NCBI RefSeq assembly: GCF_021699055.1 | Contig: NZ_SSXC01000019.1 | Span: 1 to 55,358, forward strand | DNA length: 55,358 nt | Source of the DNA: Blastococcus sp. MG754426 | GTDB lineage: Bacteria; Actinomycetota; Actinomycetes; Mycobacteriales; Geodermatophilaceae | Direction of reading: 5' to 3' | In this document: positions 1-10,392 of the stretch, in pieces | Position numbering within the stretch: the stretch's first letter is position 1 | How the letters are laid out: every line of letters begins with the position of its first letter | The notes under the pieces: model-generated | What the model was told of the DNA's origin: nothing | Database searches by the model: none | Seen by the model: only the letters and a program-made list of their open reading frames with translations | Program-made: the position numbers and the translations under genes

Positions 1-51
1 GTCCCACCCCTCGCCCGCGAGGGACGACGGTGCGCCGACGACGGGAGTGAC

Positions 52-3000
52 ATGACCGACCTTCCCGCCCCCGCCACCGCGGCGACCAGCACCAGCGCCG
101 TGCCGCCGGCCGTGCCCTTCTCGGCCGTGCCCGCACCGTCCGGCCTCTACGACCCGGCCAACGACAAGGACGCCTGCGGTGTCGCCTTCGTGGCCGACGC
201 CCGGGGTCGCAAGAGCCGGCGCATCGTGCAGGCCGGCCTGACCGCGCTGCACAACCTCGACCACCGCGGGGCCGCCGGCTCCGAGCCGAACTCCGGTGAC
301 GGCGCCGGGATCCTCACCCAGGTCCCGGACGCGCTGCTGCGCGCCGAGGTCGGCTTCGACCTGCCGCCGCTGGGCGAGTACTCGGTCGGCATCGCGTTCC
401 TGCCCACCGACGAGGCCGAGCGGGCCGCCCGCTACGAGGAGGTCGCCCGTCTCGCCGAGGAGGAGGGGCTCACCGTCCTCGGCTGGCGCGACGTCCCGGT
501 CGACCCCGACGGCGCCGACCTCGGCCCCACGGCCCGGGCGGTCATGCCGCACTTCGCCCAGGTTTTCGTCGCCGAGACGATGGGCGCCCGCGCCGACGAG
601 CGCGCCTTCGGCGGCAACGTCGTCTGCAACGGCGTCACCCGCCTGGAGCGCCGGTCGTTCGTGCTGCGGAAGCGGGCCGAGCGCGCCGCGGTCGACGCGG
701 GCAGCTCCCTGTACATCGCCTCGCTGTCGTCGCGGACGATCACCTACAAGGGGATGCTGACCACCGATCAGCTGCCGCTGTTCTTCCCCGACCTGCGCGA
801 CGAGCGCTACGAGTCGGCGATCGCGCTGGTGCACAGCCGGTTCTCCACCAACACCTTCCCGAGCTGGCCGCTGGCGCACCCGTTCCGGTTCATCGCGCAC
901 AACGGCGAGATCAACACCATCAAGGGCAACCGCAACCGGATGCGCGCCCGCGAGGCCAAGCTCGCCACCGAGCTGTTCGACGGCCCGGCCGGCACCGCCG
1001 CCGAGCTGGGGCTGGACCGCATCTTCCCGGTCACCGCCAGCGACTTCAGCGACTCGGCCACCTTCGACGAGGTGCTCGAGCTGCTGCACCTGTCGGGCCG
1101 TTCGCTGCCGCACGCGGTGCTGATGATGATCCCCGAGGCGTGGGAGAACCACGACGAGATGGACCCGGCCCGGCGGGCCTTCTACCGGTTCCACTCCTCG
1201 ATCATGGAGCCCTGGGACGGGCCGGCCGCCGTCTGCTTCACCGACGGCACGCTGATCGGGGCGGTGCTCGACCGCAACGGCCTGCGCCCGGGCCGCTGGT
1301 GGCACACCCGCGACGACCTGGTGGTCATGGCCAGCGAGGTCGGCGTGCTCGACATCCCGGCCGCCGACGTCGTCGCCAAGGGCCGGCTGCAGCCGGGCCG
1401 CATGTTCCTCGTCGACACCGCGTCGGGGCGGATCGTCTCCGACGAGGAGGTCAAGGGCGCGCTGGCCGCCGAGCACCCGTACGAGGACTGGCTGCACGCC
1501 GGTCTGGTGCACCTGCCGCAGCTGCCCGAGCGCCGCCGCTCGCGCCCCAGCCACGAGTCCGTCGTCCGCCGGCAGATGCTCTTCGGCTACACCGAGGAGG
1601 ACCTGCGCATGCTGGTCACCCCCATGGCGGCCAGCGGCGCCGAGCCGATCGGCTCGATGGGCACCGACACCCCGATCGCGGCGCTGTCGGACCGCTCCCG
1701 GCTGCTCTACGACTACTTCGGGCAGCTGTTCGCCCAGGTGACCAACCCGCCGCTGGACGCCATCCGCGAGGAGCTGGTGACCAGCCTGGGCCGCACCTTC
1801 GGGCCCGAGCAGAACCTGCTCACCGCCACCCCGGCGTCCTGCCGGCAGGTGCACCTGCCGTTCCCGGTCATCGACAACGACGAGCTGGCCAAGATCCTGC
1901 ACATCGACGACGACGGCGACCTGCCCGGGTACGCCGCCGTCCGGATCACCGGTCACTTCGACGTCAACGGCGGCGGCACCGCCCTGGCCGAGGCCGTGGA
2001 GCAGCTGCGCACCAAGGTCTCCAAGGCGATCTCGGCCGGCGCCCGGATCATCGTGCTCTCCGACCGGGACTGCGACGAGCAGCGCGCCCCGATCCCGTCG
2101 CTGCTGATGACCGCCGCGGTGCACCACCACCTGGTGCGGGAGAAGACCCGCATGGAGGTCGGCCTCGTCGTCGAGTCCGGCGACTGCCGCGAGGTGCACC
2201 ACGTCGCGCTGCTGCTGGGCTACGGGGCGGCCGCGGTCAACCCCTACCTGGCGTTCGAGTCGATCGAGGACCTCATCCGCGACGGCCACCTCACCGGCGT
2301 CGAGCCCGCCCAGGCGGTGCGCAACGTGGTGAAGGCGCTGGGCAAGGGCGTCCTCAAGGTGATGAGCAAGATGGGCATCTCGACCGTCGGCTCGTACACG
2401 ATGGCGCAGATCTTCGAGGCCGTCGGGCTGTCCCGCGAGGTCGTCGACGAGTACTTCACCGGCACCTCCGCACCCCTGGGCGGCGTCGGCATCGACGTCC
2501 TGGCCGAGGAGGTGGCCATGCGCCACCGCCGGGCCTACCCGGTGAACCCCACCGAGCGGGCGCACCGCCGGCTGGAGACCGGCGGGGAGTACCAGTGGCG
2601 CCGCGAGGGCGAGGTGCACCTGTTCAACCCCGAGACGGTGTTCCTGCTGCAGCACGCCACCCGGTCGCGGCAGTACGAGGTCTTCGAGAAGTACACGCAG
2701 TCGGTCGACAAGCTGTCCGAGGAGGCCGCCACCCTGCGCGGCCTGTTCACGCTGCGGACCGGGGTCCGCCCGCCCGTCCCGCTCGACGAGGTCGAGCCCG
2801 CGAGCGAGATCGTGAAGCGCTTCAACACCGGCGCGATGAGCTACGGCTCGATCTCGCAGGAGGCGCACGAGACCCTGGCCATCGCGATGAACCGCCTCGG
2901 CGGCCGCTCGAACACCGGCGAGGGCGGTGAGGACCCCGACCGGTTCACGCCCGACCCGAACGGCGACCTGCGCCGCTCGGCGATCAAGCAGGTCGCCTCG

Positions 3001-4728
3001 GGCCGGTTCGGCGTCACCAGCGAGTACCTGGTCAACGCCGACGACATCCAGATCAAGATGGCGCAGGGGGCCAAGCCCGGCGAGGGCGGCCAGCTGCCCG
3101 GCGGCAAGGTCTACCCGTGGGTGGCGCGCACCCGGCACTCGACGCCGGGCGTCGGGCTGATCAGCCCGCCGCCGCACCACGACATCTACTCGATCGAGGA
3201 CCTCAAGCAGCTCATCCACGACCTGAAGAACGCCAACGACCAGGCGCGGGTGCACGTCAAGCTCGTCGCCGAGGTGGGCGTCGGGACGGTCGCGGCGGGC
3301 GTGAGCAAGGCGCACGCCGACGTCGTCCTCATCTCGGGGATGGACGGCGGGACCGGCGCCGCGCCGCTGACCTCGCTCAAGCACGCCGGCTCCCCGTGGG
3401 AGCTCGGGCTGGCCGAGACCCAGCAGACGCTGCTGGCCAACGGGCTGCGCGACCGCATCGTGGTGCAGGTCGACGGGCAGATGAAGACCGGCCGGGACGT
3501 GATCGTCGCGGCGCTGCTCGGGGCCGAGGAGTTCGGTTTCGCGACCGCGCCCCTGGTGGTCTCCGGCTGCGTGATGATGCGGGTGTGCCACCTGGACACC
3601 TGCCCGGTCGGCGTGGCCACGCAGAACCCGGAGCTGCGCAAGCGGTTCACCGGGCGCCCGGAGTTCGTCGTCACCTTCTTCGAGTTCCTCGCCGAGCAGG
3701 TGCGCTCCTACCTGGCCGAGCTGGGCTTCCGCTCCATCGACGAGGCCGTCGGCCACGCCGAGCTGCTCGACACCCGCCAGGCCGTGGACCACTGGAAGGC
3801 GGCGGGCCTGGACCTGGCGCCGGTCCTCGTCGTGCCCGAGCTGCCCGAGGGCGCCCCGCGGCGCGCGGTCCGCACCCAGGACCACGGGCTCGACGTCGCG
3901 CTGGACCAGACCCTGATCCAGCTGTGCGAGGGCGCGCTGCTCGACGCGCGGCCGGTCAGCCTCGAGCTGCCGGTGCGCAACGTCAACCGCACCGTCGGCA
4001 CGATGCTCGGGTCGATGGTCACCCGCCGCTTCGGCGGGGAGGGGCTGCCCGACGGCACCATCGACCTGACCTTCGGCGGGTCGGCCGGCCAGTCCTTCGG
4101 CGCCTTCGTGCCGCGCGGCATCACCATGCGGCTCTTCGGCGACGCCAACGACTACGTCGGCAAGGGCCTCTCCGGCGGGCGGATCGTCGTCCGGCCGTCC
4201 CGGGAGGCGCCCTTCCTCGCCGAGGACAACGTCATCGCGGGCAACGTCATCGGCTACGGCGCGACCGGCGGGGAGATCTTCCTGCGCGGCCGGGTCGGCG
4301 AGCGGTTCTGCGTGCGCAACTCCGGCGCGCTGGCCGTCGTCGAGGGCGTCGGCGACCACGCGCTCGAGTACATGACCGGCGGGCGCGCGGTGATCCTCGG
4401 TGCCACCGGCCGCAACATCGCGGCCGGCATGTCCGGGGGCATCGGCTACGTGCTCGACCTCGCCCGGCACCGGGTGAACCCCGAGATGGTCGACGTCGAG
4501 CCGCTGGACGTCGAGTCCGCGCAGTGGCTGCGCGACGTGCTCGTCCGCTACGCCGCGGACACCGAGTCGACGGTGGCCGGCGCGCTGCTGGCCGACTGGG
4601 GCCGTTGGTCGGAGCGGTTCAGCGTGATCATGCCGCGCGACTACCGGCGCGCCCTGGAGGCCCGGCGGGCCGCCGAGGCCGCCGGGACCGACGTCGACCG
4701 TGCGGTGATGGAGGCGGCACGTGGCTGA
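52..4728 (+). CDS. gltB: Glutamate synthase (NADPH), large alpha subunit
   Basis: GOGAT large subunit: releases ammonia from glutamine and transfers it to 2-oxoglutarate, giving two glutamates, with electrons from GltD. The 1558 aa length is usual. Cys42 in the DKDACGV context is the likely N-terminal nucleophile of the class II amidotransferase domain, implying removal of a propeptide of about 41 residues. The central domain and the FMN-binding TIM-barrel synthase domain follow. Cys1173, Cys1179 and Cys1184 are spaced as the 3Fe-4S ligands. The C-terminus is the Gly-rich beta-helix (GXGXG) domain. The ATG at 52 has a GGGAG Shine-Dalgarno at 43-47. It is the first gene of a gltBD operon. Confidence 0.97.
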   Translation: MTDLPAPATAATSTSAVPPAVPFSAVPAPSGLYDPANDKDACGVAFVADARGRKSRRIVQAGLTALHNLDHRGAAGSEPNSGDGAGILTQVPDALLRAEVGFDLPPLGEYSVGIAFLPTDEAERAARYEEVARLAEEEGLTVLGWRDVPVDPDGADLGPTARAVMPHFAQVFVAETMGARADERAFGGNVVCNGVTRLERRSFVLRKRAERAAVDAGSSLYIASLSSRTITYKGMLTTDQLPLFFPDLRDERYESAIALVHSRFSTNTFPSWPLAHPFRFIAHNGEINTIKGNRNRMRAREAKLATELFDGPAGTAAELGLDRIFPVTASDFSDSATFDEVLELLHLSGRSLPHAVLMMIPEAWENHDEMDPARRAFYRFHSSIMEPWDGPAAVCFTDGTLIGAVLDRNGLRPGRWWHTRDDLVVMASEVGVLDIPAADVVAKGRLQPGRMFLVDTASGRIVSDEEVKGALAAEHPYEDWLHAGLVHLPQLPERRRSRPSHESVVRRQMLFGYTEEDLRMLVTPMAASGAEPIGSMGTDTPIAALSDRSRLLYDYFGQLFAQVTNPPLDAIREELVTSLGRTFGPEQNLLTATPASCRQVHLPFPVIDNDELAKILHIDDDGDLPGYAAVRITGHFDVNGGGTALAEAVEQLRTKVSKAISAGARIIVLSDRDCDEQRAPIPSLLMTAAVHHHLVREKTRMEVGLVVESGDCREVHHVALLLGYGAAAVNPYLAFESIEDLIRDGHLTGVEPAQAVRNVVKALGKGVLKVMSKMGISTVGSYTMAQIFEAVGLSREVVDEYFTGTSAPLGGVGIDVLAEEVAMRHRRAYPVNPTERAHRRLETGGEYQWRREGEVHLFNPETVFLLQHATRSRQYEVFEKYTQSVDKLSEEAATLRGLFTLRTGVRPPVPLDEVEPASEIVKRFNTGAMSYGSISQEAHETLAIAMNRLGGRSNTGEGGEDPDRFTPDPNGDLRRSAIKQVASGRFGVTSEYLVNADDIQIKMAQGAKPGEGGQLPGGKVYPWVARTRHSTPGVGLISPPPHHDIYSIEDLKQLIHDLKNANDQARVHVKLVAEVGVGTVAAGVSKAHADVVLISGMDGGTGAAPLTSLKHAGSPWELGLAETQQTLLANGLRDRIVVQVDGQMKTGRDVIVAALLGAEEFGFATAPLVVSGCVMMRVCHLDTCPVGVATQNPELRKRFTGRPEFVVTFFEFLAEQVRSYLAELGFRSIDEAVGHAELLDTRQAVDHWKAAGLDLAPVLVVPELPEGAPRRAVRTQDHGLDVALDQTLIQLCEGALLDARPVSLELPVRNVNRTVGTMLGSMVTRRFGGEGLPDGTIDLTFGGSAGQSFGAFVPRGITMRLFGDANDYVGKGLSGGRIVVRPSREAPFLAEDNVIAGNVIGYGATGGEIFLRGRVGERFCVRNSGALAVVEGVGDHALEYMTGGRAVILGATGRNIAAGMSGGIGYVLDLARHRVNPEMVDVEPLDVESAQWLRDVLVRYAADTESTVAGALLADWGRWSERFSVIMPRDYRRALEARRAAEAAGTDVDRAVMEAARG

Positions 4729-4781
4729 CGTCGTCGTCCGCAGGTGGAACGAGCAGCAGAGGGAGGCAGCACGTGGCTGAC
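4711..4781 (+). repeat. Near-identical 19-bp direct repeat at the gltB/gltD junction
   Basis: The 19 bases at 4711-4729 and at 4763-4781 differ at one position (GAGGCGGCAC... versus GAGGCAGCAC...) and each ends in GTGGCTGAC. The first copy contains the gltB stop TGA; the second contains the gltD GTG start. A GTG-start frame also opens in the first copy but is not gltD. This looks like a 52-bp displacement of an originally overlapping stop/start junction. Confidence 0.7.
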
Positions 4782-6263
4782 CAGACCGGTTTCCTGAAGT
4801 ACGAGCGCGCGCTGCCGCCGCGCCGGCCCGTGGAGGTCCGCCTCCTGGACTGGAAGGACGTCTACAGCCGTCGGGAGAACGGGGAGGACCCGCTCTTCCC
4901 GACGGCCGCGGTGCGCACCCAGGCCGCTCGCTGCATGGACTGCGGCATCCCGTTCTGCCACCACGCCTGCCCGGTGGCGAACCTGATCCCGGAGTGGAAC
5001 GACCTCGCCCGGCGGGACGACTGGCAGGACGCGATCGAGCGGCTGCACGCCACGAACAACTTCCCGGAGTTCACCGGGAAGCTGTGCCCCGCGCCGTGCG
5101 AGGGCTCCTGCGTGCTGAACCTCCAGGAGTCGCCGGTCACGATCAAGCAGATCGAGTGGGAGATCATCGACCGCGCCTGGGACGAGGGCTGGGTGCAGCC
5201 GCAGTCCGCGGCCGAGCGCACGGGCAAGAAGGTCGCCGTCGTCGGGTCCGGCCCCGCCGGGCTGGCGGCCGCCCAGCAGCTCACCCGCGCCGGGCACGAG
5301 GTCACCGTCTTCGAGCGGGCCGACCGCGTCGGCGGGCTGCTCCGCTACGGGATCCCCGAGTTCAAGATGGAGAAGTCCGTCCTGGACCGCCGGCTGGACC
5401 AGATGCGCGCCGAGGGCACGCGCTTCGTCACCGGTGTCGAGGTCGGCAGCGGGCGGGACGGCGACCCGAGCGTCGAGCAGCTGTGCGCCGACCACGACGC
5501 CGTCGTGCTGGCCATGGGCGCGACCGTGGGCCGCGACCTGCCGGCCCCCGGCCGGGAGCTGGCCGGCATCCACCTGGCCATGGAGTACCTGCCCATGGGC
5601 AACCGGCAGGCGCTCGGTGAGCTGGACGACCCGCCGATCGACGCCCACGGCAAGCACGTGGTGATCATCGGCGGCGGTGACACCGGCGCCGACTGCCTGG
5701 GCACCGCGCACCGGCAGGGCGCGGCCTCGGTGACCCAGCTGGAGATCATGCCGGCGCCGCCGGACCGCCGGGACGAGGCCAGCAACCCGTGGCCCACCTA
5801 CCCGATGGTCATGCGGGTCTCGAGCGCCCACGAGGAGGGCGGCGAGCGGCTCTACTCGGTCAACACCGAGAAGTTCGTCGGTGACGACGCCGGCAACGTG
5901 CGGGCCCTGCTGCTGCACGAGGTGGAGCGGGTCGACGGCCGCTTCCAGAAGGTCGAGGGCACCGAGCGCGAGCTCCCCGCCGACCTGGTCTTCCTCGCCA
6001 TGGGCTTCACGGGGGCCCAGCGCGAGGGCCTGGTCGACGGCCTGGGCGTGGAGGTCGACGGGCGCGGCAACGTGGTCCGCGACGCGGAGTTCATGTCCAC
6101 CGTCCCCGGGGTCTTCGTCGCCGGTGACGTGGGCCGTGGCCAGTCGCTGATCGTGTGGGCCATCGCCGAGGGCCGGGCCGCGGCCGCCGGCGTCGACACC
6201 TGGCTGACGGGGGAGTCCATGCTGCCCCGGCCGGTGACCCCCACGGCGGTCGCGCTGCGCTGA
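4773..6263 (+). CDS. gltD: Glutamate synthase (NADPH), small beta subunit
   Basis: 496-aa flavoprotein partner of GltB that passes electrons from NADPH through FAD and 4Fe-4S clusters to the large subunit. The N-terminal ferredoxin-like region has cysteine motifs (RCMDCGIPFCHHACP, then LCPAPCEGSC). An FAD Rossmann motif follows (VVGSGPAGLAAA), then an NADPH-binding motif (IIGGGDTGADC) and a C-terminal FAD contact (GVFVAGDVGRGQS). The GTG start at 4773 is chosen because GGGAGG (4761-4766) precedes it and it gives the family N-terminus (ADQTGFLKYER). It lies 44 bp after gltB and is presumably co-transcribed. Confidence 0.96.
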   Translation: MADQTGFLKYERALPPRRPVEVRLLDWKDVYSRRENGEDPLFPTAAVRTQAARCMDCGIPFCHHACPVANLIPEWNDLARRDDWQDAIERLHATNNFPEFTGKLCPAPCEGSCVLNLQESPVTIKQIEWEIIDRAWDEGWVQPQSAAERTGKKVAVVGSGPAGLAAAQQLTRAGHEVTVFERADRVGGLLRYGIPEFKMEKSVLDRRLDQMRAEGTRFVTGVEVGSGRDGDPSVEQLCADHDAVVLAMGATVGRDLPAPGRELAGIHLAMEYLPMGNRQALGELDDPPIDAHGKHVVIIGGGDTGADCLGTAHRQGAASVTQLEIMPAPPDRRDEASNPWPTYPMVMRVSSAHEEGGERLYSVNTEKFVGDDAGNVRALLLHEVERVDGRFQKVEGTERELPADLVFLAMGFTGAQREGLVDGLGVEVDGRGNVVRDAEFMSTVPGVFVAGDVGRGQSLIVWAIAEGRAAAAGVDTWLTGESMLPRPVTPTAVALR

Positions 6264-6278
6264 CGTCGCTGTGACACC

Positions 6279-6357
6279 GCGGTCCTCCGGACCGCACCGC
6301 GACCGACCCACCACCTGACGGGGCGGGACCTGCCGACACGCCGGTCCCGCCCCGTCA
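6279..6357 (+). terminator. Two hairpins ending the gltBD operon
   Basis: A 7-bp stem with a 3-nt loop (6279-6295, GCGGTCC/GGACCGC) is followed by a perfect 15-bp stem with a 12-nt loop (arms 6316-6330 and 6343-6357). There is no clear U-tract, as is usual in high-GC actinobacteria. They lie between the gltD stop and the pyk promoter. Confidence 0.7.
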
Positions 6358-6375
6358 CGTAGTTCGTCGTGGCAC

Positions 6376-6381
6376 TAGCGT
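6376..6381 (+). promoter_or_regulatory. -10-like box TAGCGT of pyk
   Basis: TAGCGT ends 7 nt before the pyk ATG at 6389. At that distance the transcript would be leaderless or nearly so. No convincing -35 or Shine-Dalgarno is seen. Confidence 0.4.
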
Positions 6382-6388
6382 TATCCCC

Positions 6389-7804
6389 ATGTCCCGCCGC
6401 GCGAAGATCGTCTGCACCCTCGGTCCGGCCACCAGTTCCGCCGAGCAGGTCACCGCCCTCGTCGAGTCGGGCATGGACGTCGCCCGGCTGAACTTCAGCC
6501 ACGGTGCGCACGAGGACCACGCCGCCGCGTACCACCTGGTGCGCAAGGCCTCCGACAGCACCGGGCGCGCCGTCGCCATCCTGGCCGACCTGCAGGGCCC
6601 CAAGATCCGCCTCGGCACCTTCGCCGACGGGCCGGTCACCTGGGCCACCGGCAGCCAGGTCTGCGTCACCGTCGAGGACGTCGAGGGCACCGCCGAGCGG
6701 GTCTCGACCACCTACAAGGACCTCGCCAACGACGTGCGCGTCGGCGACCGGCTCCTGGTCGACGACGGCAACCTCTCGCTCAGCGTCGTCCGCGTGGAGG
6801 GCCCCGACGTCTTCTGCCTGGTCGTCGAGGGCGGCAAGGTGTCGAACAACAAGGGGCTCTCGCTGCCCGGGGTCTCGGTGAGCGTGCCCGCTCTGTCGGA
6901 CAAGGACGAGCGGGACCTGCGCTTCGCGCTGCACCTGGGCGTGGACTTCATCGCGCTCTCCTTCGTGCGCTCGCCGACCGACGTCGCCCTGGTCCGCGAC
7001 ATCATGCGCCAGGAGGACATCCACGTCCCCGTCATCGCCAAGCTGGAGAAGCCCGAGGCCGTCCGCAACCTCGACGCCATCGTCGAGGCGTTCGACGGCA
7101 TCATGGTCGCCCGCGGCGACCTCGGCGTGGAGCTGGCCCTGGAGCAGGTGCCGCTGGTGCAGAAGCGCGCCATCCAGGCCGCCCGCGAGCGGAACAAGCC
7201 CGTCATCGTGGCCACCCAGATGCTCGAGTCGATGATCACCAACTCGCGGCCGACCCGTGCGGAGGCCTCCGACGTCGCCAACGCAGTCCTCGACGGCGCC
7301 GACGCGGTCATGCTGTCGGGGGAGACCTCGGTGGGGCAGTACCCCATCGGTGCGGTCCGGACGATGGACCGGATCATCGAGGCCGTCGAGAGCGACCACC
7401 TGTGGGTGCCCGAGCTCGCGCGCCGCTCGCGCTCGCGGTCGGGGGCGATCGTGCGTGCTGCCCGGGACATCGGCGAGTCGCTCGACGTGAAGGCGCTGGC
7501 GACCTTCACGCAGACGGGGGAGACGGCCCGCCGGCTGGCCGCCCTGCACCCCCGGCAGCCGCTGCTCGCCTTCACGGTGGACGCCCGCGTCCGCAGCCTG
7601 CTCGCGCTCTCCTGGGGCGTGGAGACCTTCCTGGTGCCCGCGGTCGAGCACACCGACGACATGGTGGCGCAGGTGGACTTCTCCCTGCTGTCGATCGGCC
7701 GCCTGGAGGTGGGCGACCGCGTGGTCGTCGTCGCCGGCAGCCCGCCGAACACCGTCGGCTCCACCAACCTGATCCGGGTGCACGAGGTGGGTACCGACTC
7801 GTGA
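6389..7804 (+). CDS. pyk: Pyruvate kinase
   Basis: 471-aa cytoplasmic glycolytic enzyme making pyruvate and ATP from phosphoenolpyruvate and ADP. The N-terminus RRAKIVCTLGP and NFSHG are typical of the TIM barrel. The beta-barrel B domain is inserted at about residues 70-165. The active-site region IAKLEKPEAV, the metal/substrate loop MVARGDLGVE and ATQMLESMI are all present, followed by the C-terminal domain. The length is normal for actinobacteria. Its stop overlaps the GTG start of the thioesterase gene, so the two are probably co-translated. Confidence 0.97.
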   Translation: MSRRAKIVCTLGPATSSAEQVTALVESGMDVARLNFSHGAHEDHAAAYHLVRKASDSTGRAVAILADLQGPKIRLGTFADGPVTWATGSQVCVTVEDVEGTAERVSTTYKDLANDVRVGDRLLVDDGNLSLSVVRVEGPDVFCLVVEGGKVSNNKGLSLPGVSVSVPALSDKDERDLRFALHLGVDFIALSFVRSPTDVALVRDIMRQEDIHVPVIAKLEKPEAVRNLDAIVEAFDGIMVARGDLGVELALEQVPLVQKRAIQAARERNKPVIVATQMLESMITNSRPTRAEASDVANAVLDGADAVMLSGETSVGQYPIGAVRTMDRIIEAVESDHLWVPELARRSRSRSGAIVRAARDIGESLDVKALATFTQTGETARRLAALHPRQPLLAFTVDARVRSLLALSWGVETFLVPAVEHTDDMVAQVDFSLLSIGRLEVGDRVVVVAGSPPNTVGSTNLIRVHEVGTDS

Positions 7805-8694
7805 GCGAGGTCGCGGGCGAGGTGACCGCCGGCAGCCAGGCGGCCGCCCTCATGACGGTGCTGGACCTCGAGCAGGCCGACACCGACGTCTACGTGGGCC
7901 GGACGCCGCGCAGCCCGTTGCAGCGCATCTTCGGCGGTCAGGTGGCCGGTCAGGCGCTGATGGCGGCCACCCGCACGCTGCCGGAGGACCGCTCGGTGCA
8001 CTCGCTGCACTCCTACTTCCTGCGGCCCGGTGACCCGCACGAGGAGATCCGCTACGCCGTGGACCGGATACGCGACGGGCGCAGCTTCACCACGCGCCGG
8101 GTGGTCGCCTGGCAGCGGCGCAACGGTGCCGATGTCGCGATCTTCTCGCTGACCGCGGACGCGTCGGCGCCGCAGCCGGTGGTCGCCGAGCACACCCGGC
8201 CGATGCCCGAGGTGCCACCGGCGGAGACGCTGCCCACGCTGGCCGAGCTGGTGGCGCCCTACGGCGAGCACGCCTCGGCGGCGCTGGCCATCAGCCGGTC
8301 GGTGGAGCAGCGCCTCATGGAGGACCCCTTCGCCCGCGCGCCGAAGGTCCCGCCGCACACGAAGACCTACGCGTGGATGCGCGTGGCGGGCCGCCTGCCC
8401 GAGCAGCCCGCCGTCCACGCCGCGGCCCTGACGTTCGTCAGCGACCTGACACTGCTGTCGGCGGGGCTGGCCCGGCTCGGCGGCGGCTGGGGCGGCCGGT
8501 ACGTGGGCGCGAGCCTCGACCACGCCGTGTGGTTCCACCAGCCGGTGCAGGCCGACGAGTGGTTCCTCTACGAGACCGACAGCCCGGCGGCGACGGGCGG
8601 CCGGGCGCTCTGCTCCGGCGACATCTGGTCGGCCGACGGCCGGCACGTCGCCACGGTGGTGCAGCAGGGCCTCATCCGCTCGCTGGAGCGCTGA
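7801..8694 (+). CDS. tesB: Acyl-CoA thioesterase II (TesB family)
   Basis: 297-aa double-hotdog thioesterase expected to hydrolyse acyl-CoA to free acid and CoA. The N-terminal hotdog contains IFGGQVAGQAL and HSLHSYFLRPGD. The C-terminal hotdog contains SLDHAVWFHQP, with the family Asp in SLDHA, and ends with GLIRSLER. The GTG at 7801 overlaps the pyk stop (GTGA), and the protein begins about as far upstream of the first hotdog as in family members. Next to pyk this matches the pykA-tesB1 pair of mycobacteria. Substrate chain length cannot be read from the sequence. Confidence 0.92.
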   Translation: MSEVAGEVTAGSQAAALMTVLDLEQADTDVYVGRTPRSPLQRIFGGQVAGQALMAATRTLPEDRSVHSLHSYFLRPGDPHEEIRYAVDRIRDGRSFTTRRVVAWQRRNGADVAIFSLTADASAPQPVVAEHTRPMPEVPPAETLPTLAELVAPYGEHASAALAISRSVEQRLMEDPFARAPKVPPHTKTYAWMRVAGRLPEQPAVHAAALTFVSDLTLLSAGLARLGGGWGGRYVGASLDHAVWFHQPVQADEWFLYETDSPAATGGRALCSGDIWSADGRHVATVVQQGLIRSLER

Positions 8695-8696
8695 GA

Positions 8697-8720
8697 CCCC
8701 GCCGCACCGGTCAGGCGGGG
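8697..8720. terminator. Small hairpin between convergent genes
   Basis: CCCCGCC (8697-8703) pairs with GGCGGGG (8714-8720) around a 10-nt loop. It sits where tesB (+) and the decarboxylase gene (-) converge and overlaps the stop codon of the latter, so it could serve both strands. Confidence 0.45.
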
Positions 8721-10324
8721 CTGTCGGCCTCCTGGGGCTCGCCGGCCGAGGTCTCGTCGGCGGCGACGGGCTCCGGCTCGGCCGCCTGCTCCCGTTCGGC
8801 GCGCTCGCGCTCGGCCCGCTCCCGCTCGGCGGCACGGGCCGCCGCCTGCTCGGCGGCCTGGGCGGCGAAGTCGGCGGCCAGCCAGTCGTGCCCCTCGACG
8901 AGGAGCGCCCAGACCCGCTCGACGTCGGCGCGCGTGGTCGCCGGCGCGCCGATCGCCACGCGCAGGACGGCCTGACCGCGGACGGTCGTGTGGGTCAGGA
9001 AGACCTCGCCGCCGTCGTTCAGCCGGTCGAGCAGGGTCATCGTCGCGACGTCGGCGTCCACCCCGTCCGGCCAGCGCGGCCGCAGGCAGACCAGCGAGAG
9101 CGGGTGCGGCGCGACGACGTCGAACCGCTCGTCGGCCGCGGCCCAGCCGGCGAGCTCCTGGGCCAGGGCGACGTGGCCGCGGACGTGGGCACGCAGCCCC
9201 TCCGCGCCGTACCACCGGAGCACGAACCACAGCTTGAGGGCGCGGAACCGCCGGCCGAGCTCGATCTGCCAGTCGCGGTAGTCGACGACGGCGCCGGCGT
9301 CGGTGGCGGCGTTGCGCAGGTAGTCCGGCAGGATCGCCAGCGCACCGGTGAGCGCCGCGCGGTCGCCGACCCAGAAGAGCGTGGCGTCGAAGCCGGTGAG
9401 CAGCCACTTGTGCGCGTCGGTGGTGTAGCTGTCGGCCCACTCGACGCCGTCCTGCAGCGTGCGCAGCTCCGGGGCGACCGCGCTCACCCCGGCGTAGGCG
9501 GCGTCGACGTGCAGCCAGACGCCGTGGTCCCGGCAGATCGGGCCGATGGCGGCGAGCGGGTCCACCGCCGTGGTCGAGGTGGTGCCGACCGTGGCGCAGA
9601 CCAGCACCGGCCGGTAGCCGCGCGCGACGTCCCGCTCCAGCCGGGCGGCGAGCGCGCCGGGGTTCATGGCGAGGTCGCCGTCGACCTCGACGATGCGGAC
9701 GGCGTCGGTACCCAGCCCGGCGATGCGGACGGCCTTCTCCATGGACGAGTGCGTCTCGCTGGAGACGTACACGGTGGCGCGCTCGGGCTGCACGCCCTGG
9801 CGCACGGTGGCGCCGCCGCCGGCCCGGTGCAGCGCGGCGAGCAGCGCGACCAGGTTGGCCCCGGAGCTGGAGTCCTGGACGACGCCACCGCCGGTGCCGG
9901 TCGAGCGGAACGACGCGGGGAGCCCGAGGAGCCCGGCGAACCAGTCCATGAGGTGCTGCTCGAGCTCGGTGGCGGCGGGGCTGGTCACCCAGGACATGCC
10001 CTGCACGCCGAGGCCCGCGGAGACGAGGTCGCCCAGGACCGAGGGGCCGGAGGTGTTGGCGGGGAAGTAGCCGAAGAAGCCGGGGTGCTGCCAGTGGGTG
10101 ATGCCGGGCAGGACGACCCGGTCGAGGTCGGCCAGCACCGCGGCGAAGGGCTCGCCCTGCTCGGGTGCCTGCTCCGGAAGCGCCGCCCGGACGTCACCGG
10201 GGGAGACCTGCGAGCGCACCGGGAACGTGCCGATGCGCGTCCAGTAGTCGGCGATCCAGTCGACCACCTCGTGGCCGTGCTGCCGGAACTGCTCGGGCGT
10301 CATGTGCGGCGCGGGCTCGGTCAC
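8711..10324 (-). CDS. PLP-dependent amino acid decarboxylase (group II, DDC-like)
   Basis: 537-aa fold-type I PLP enzyme of the aromatic-L-amino-acid/glutamate decarboxylase group. Lys306 in TTDAHKWLLTG is the expected PLP Schiff-base lysine. Asp274 in HVDAAYAGV and His192 in SETHSSMEKA match the cofactor-contacting Asp and stacking His. The N-terminus (HMTPEQFRQHGHEVVDWI) is typical of DDC members. About 50 C-terminal residues form a charged Ala/Glu/Arg tail that is not part of the fold. The start is GTG; an in-frame ATG seven codons inside is also possible. The substrate (Trp, Phe, Tyr or another amino acid) cannot be assigned. Confidence 0.88.
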   Translation of the reverse strand: MTEPAPHMTPEQFRQHGHEVVDWIADYWTRIGTFPVRSQVSPGDVRAALPEQAPEQGEPFAAVLADLDRVVLPGITHWQHPGFFGYFPANTSGPSVLGDLVSAGLGVQGMSWVTSPAATELEQHLMDWFAGLLGLPASFRSTGTGGGVVQDSSSGANLVALLAALHRAGGGATVRQGVQPERATVYVSSETHSSMEKAVRIAGLGTDAVRIVEVDGDLAMNPGALAARLERDVARGYRPVLVCATVGTTSTTAVDPLAAIGPICRDHGVWLHVDAAYAGVSAVAPELRTLQDGVEWADSYTTDAHKWLLTGFDATLFWVGDRAALTGALAILPDYLRNAATDAGAVVDYRDWQIELGRRFRALKLWFVLRWYGAEGLRAHVRGHVALAQELAGWAAADERFDVVAPHPLSLVCLRPRWPDGVDADVATMTLLDRLNDGGEVFLTHTTVRGQAVLRVAIGAPATTRADVERVWALLVEGHDWLAADFAAQAAEQAAARAAERERAERERAEREQAAEPEPVAADETSAGEPQEADSPA

Positions 10325-10392
10325 CAGCCGAGGGTATTGCCCGCGACGGGCGGGCCCCGGAGGGGTCCTCGAGGAGCGGCGGCAACGGCGGG

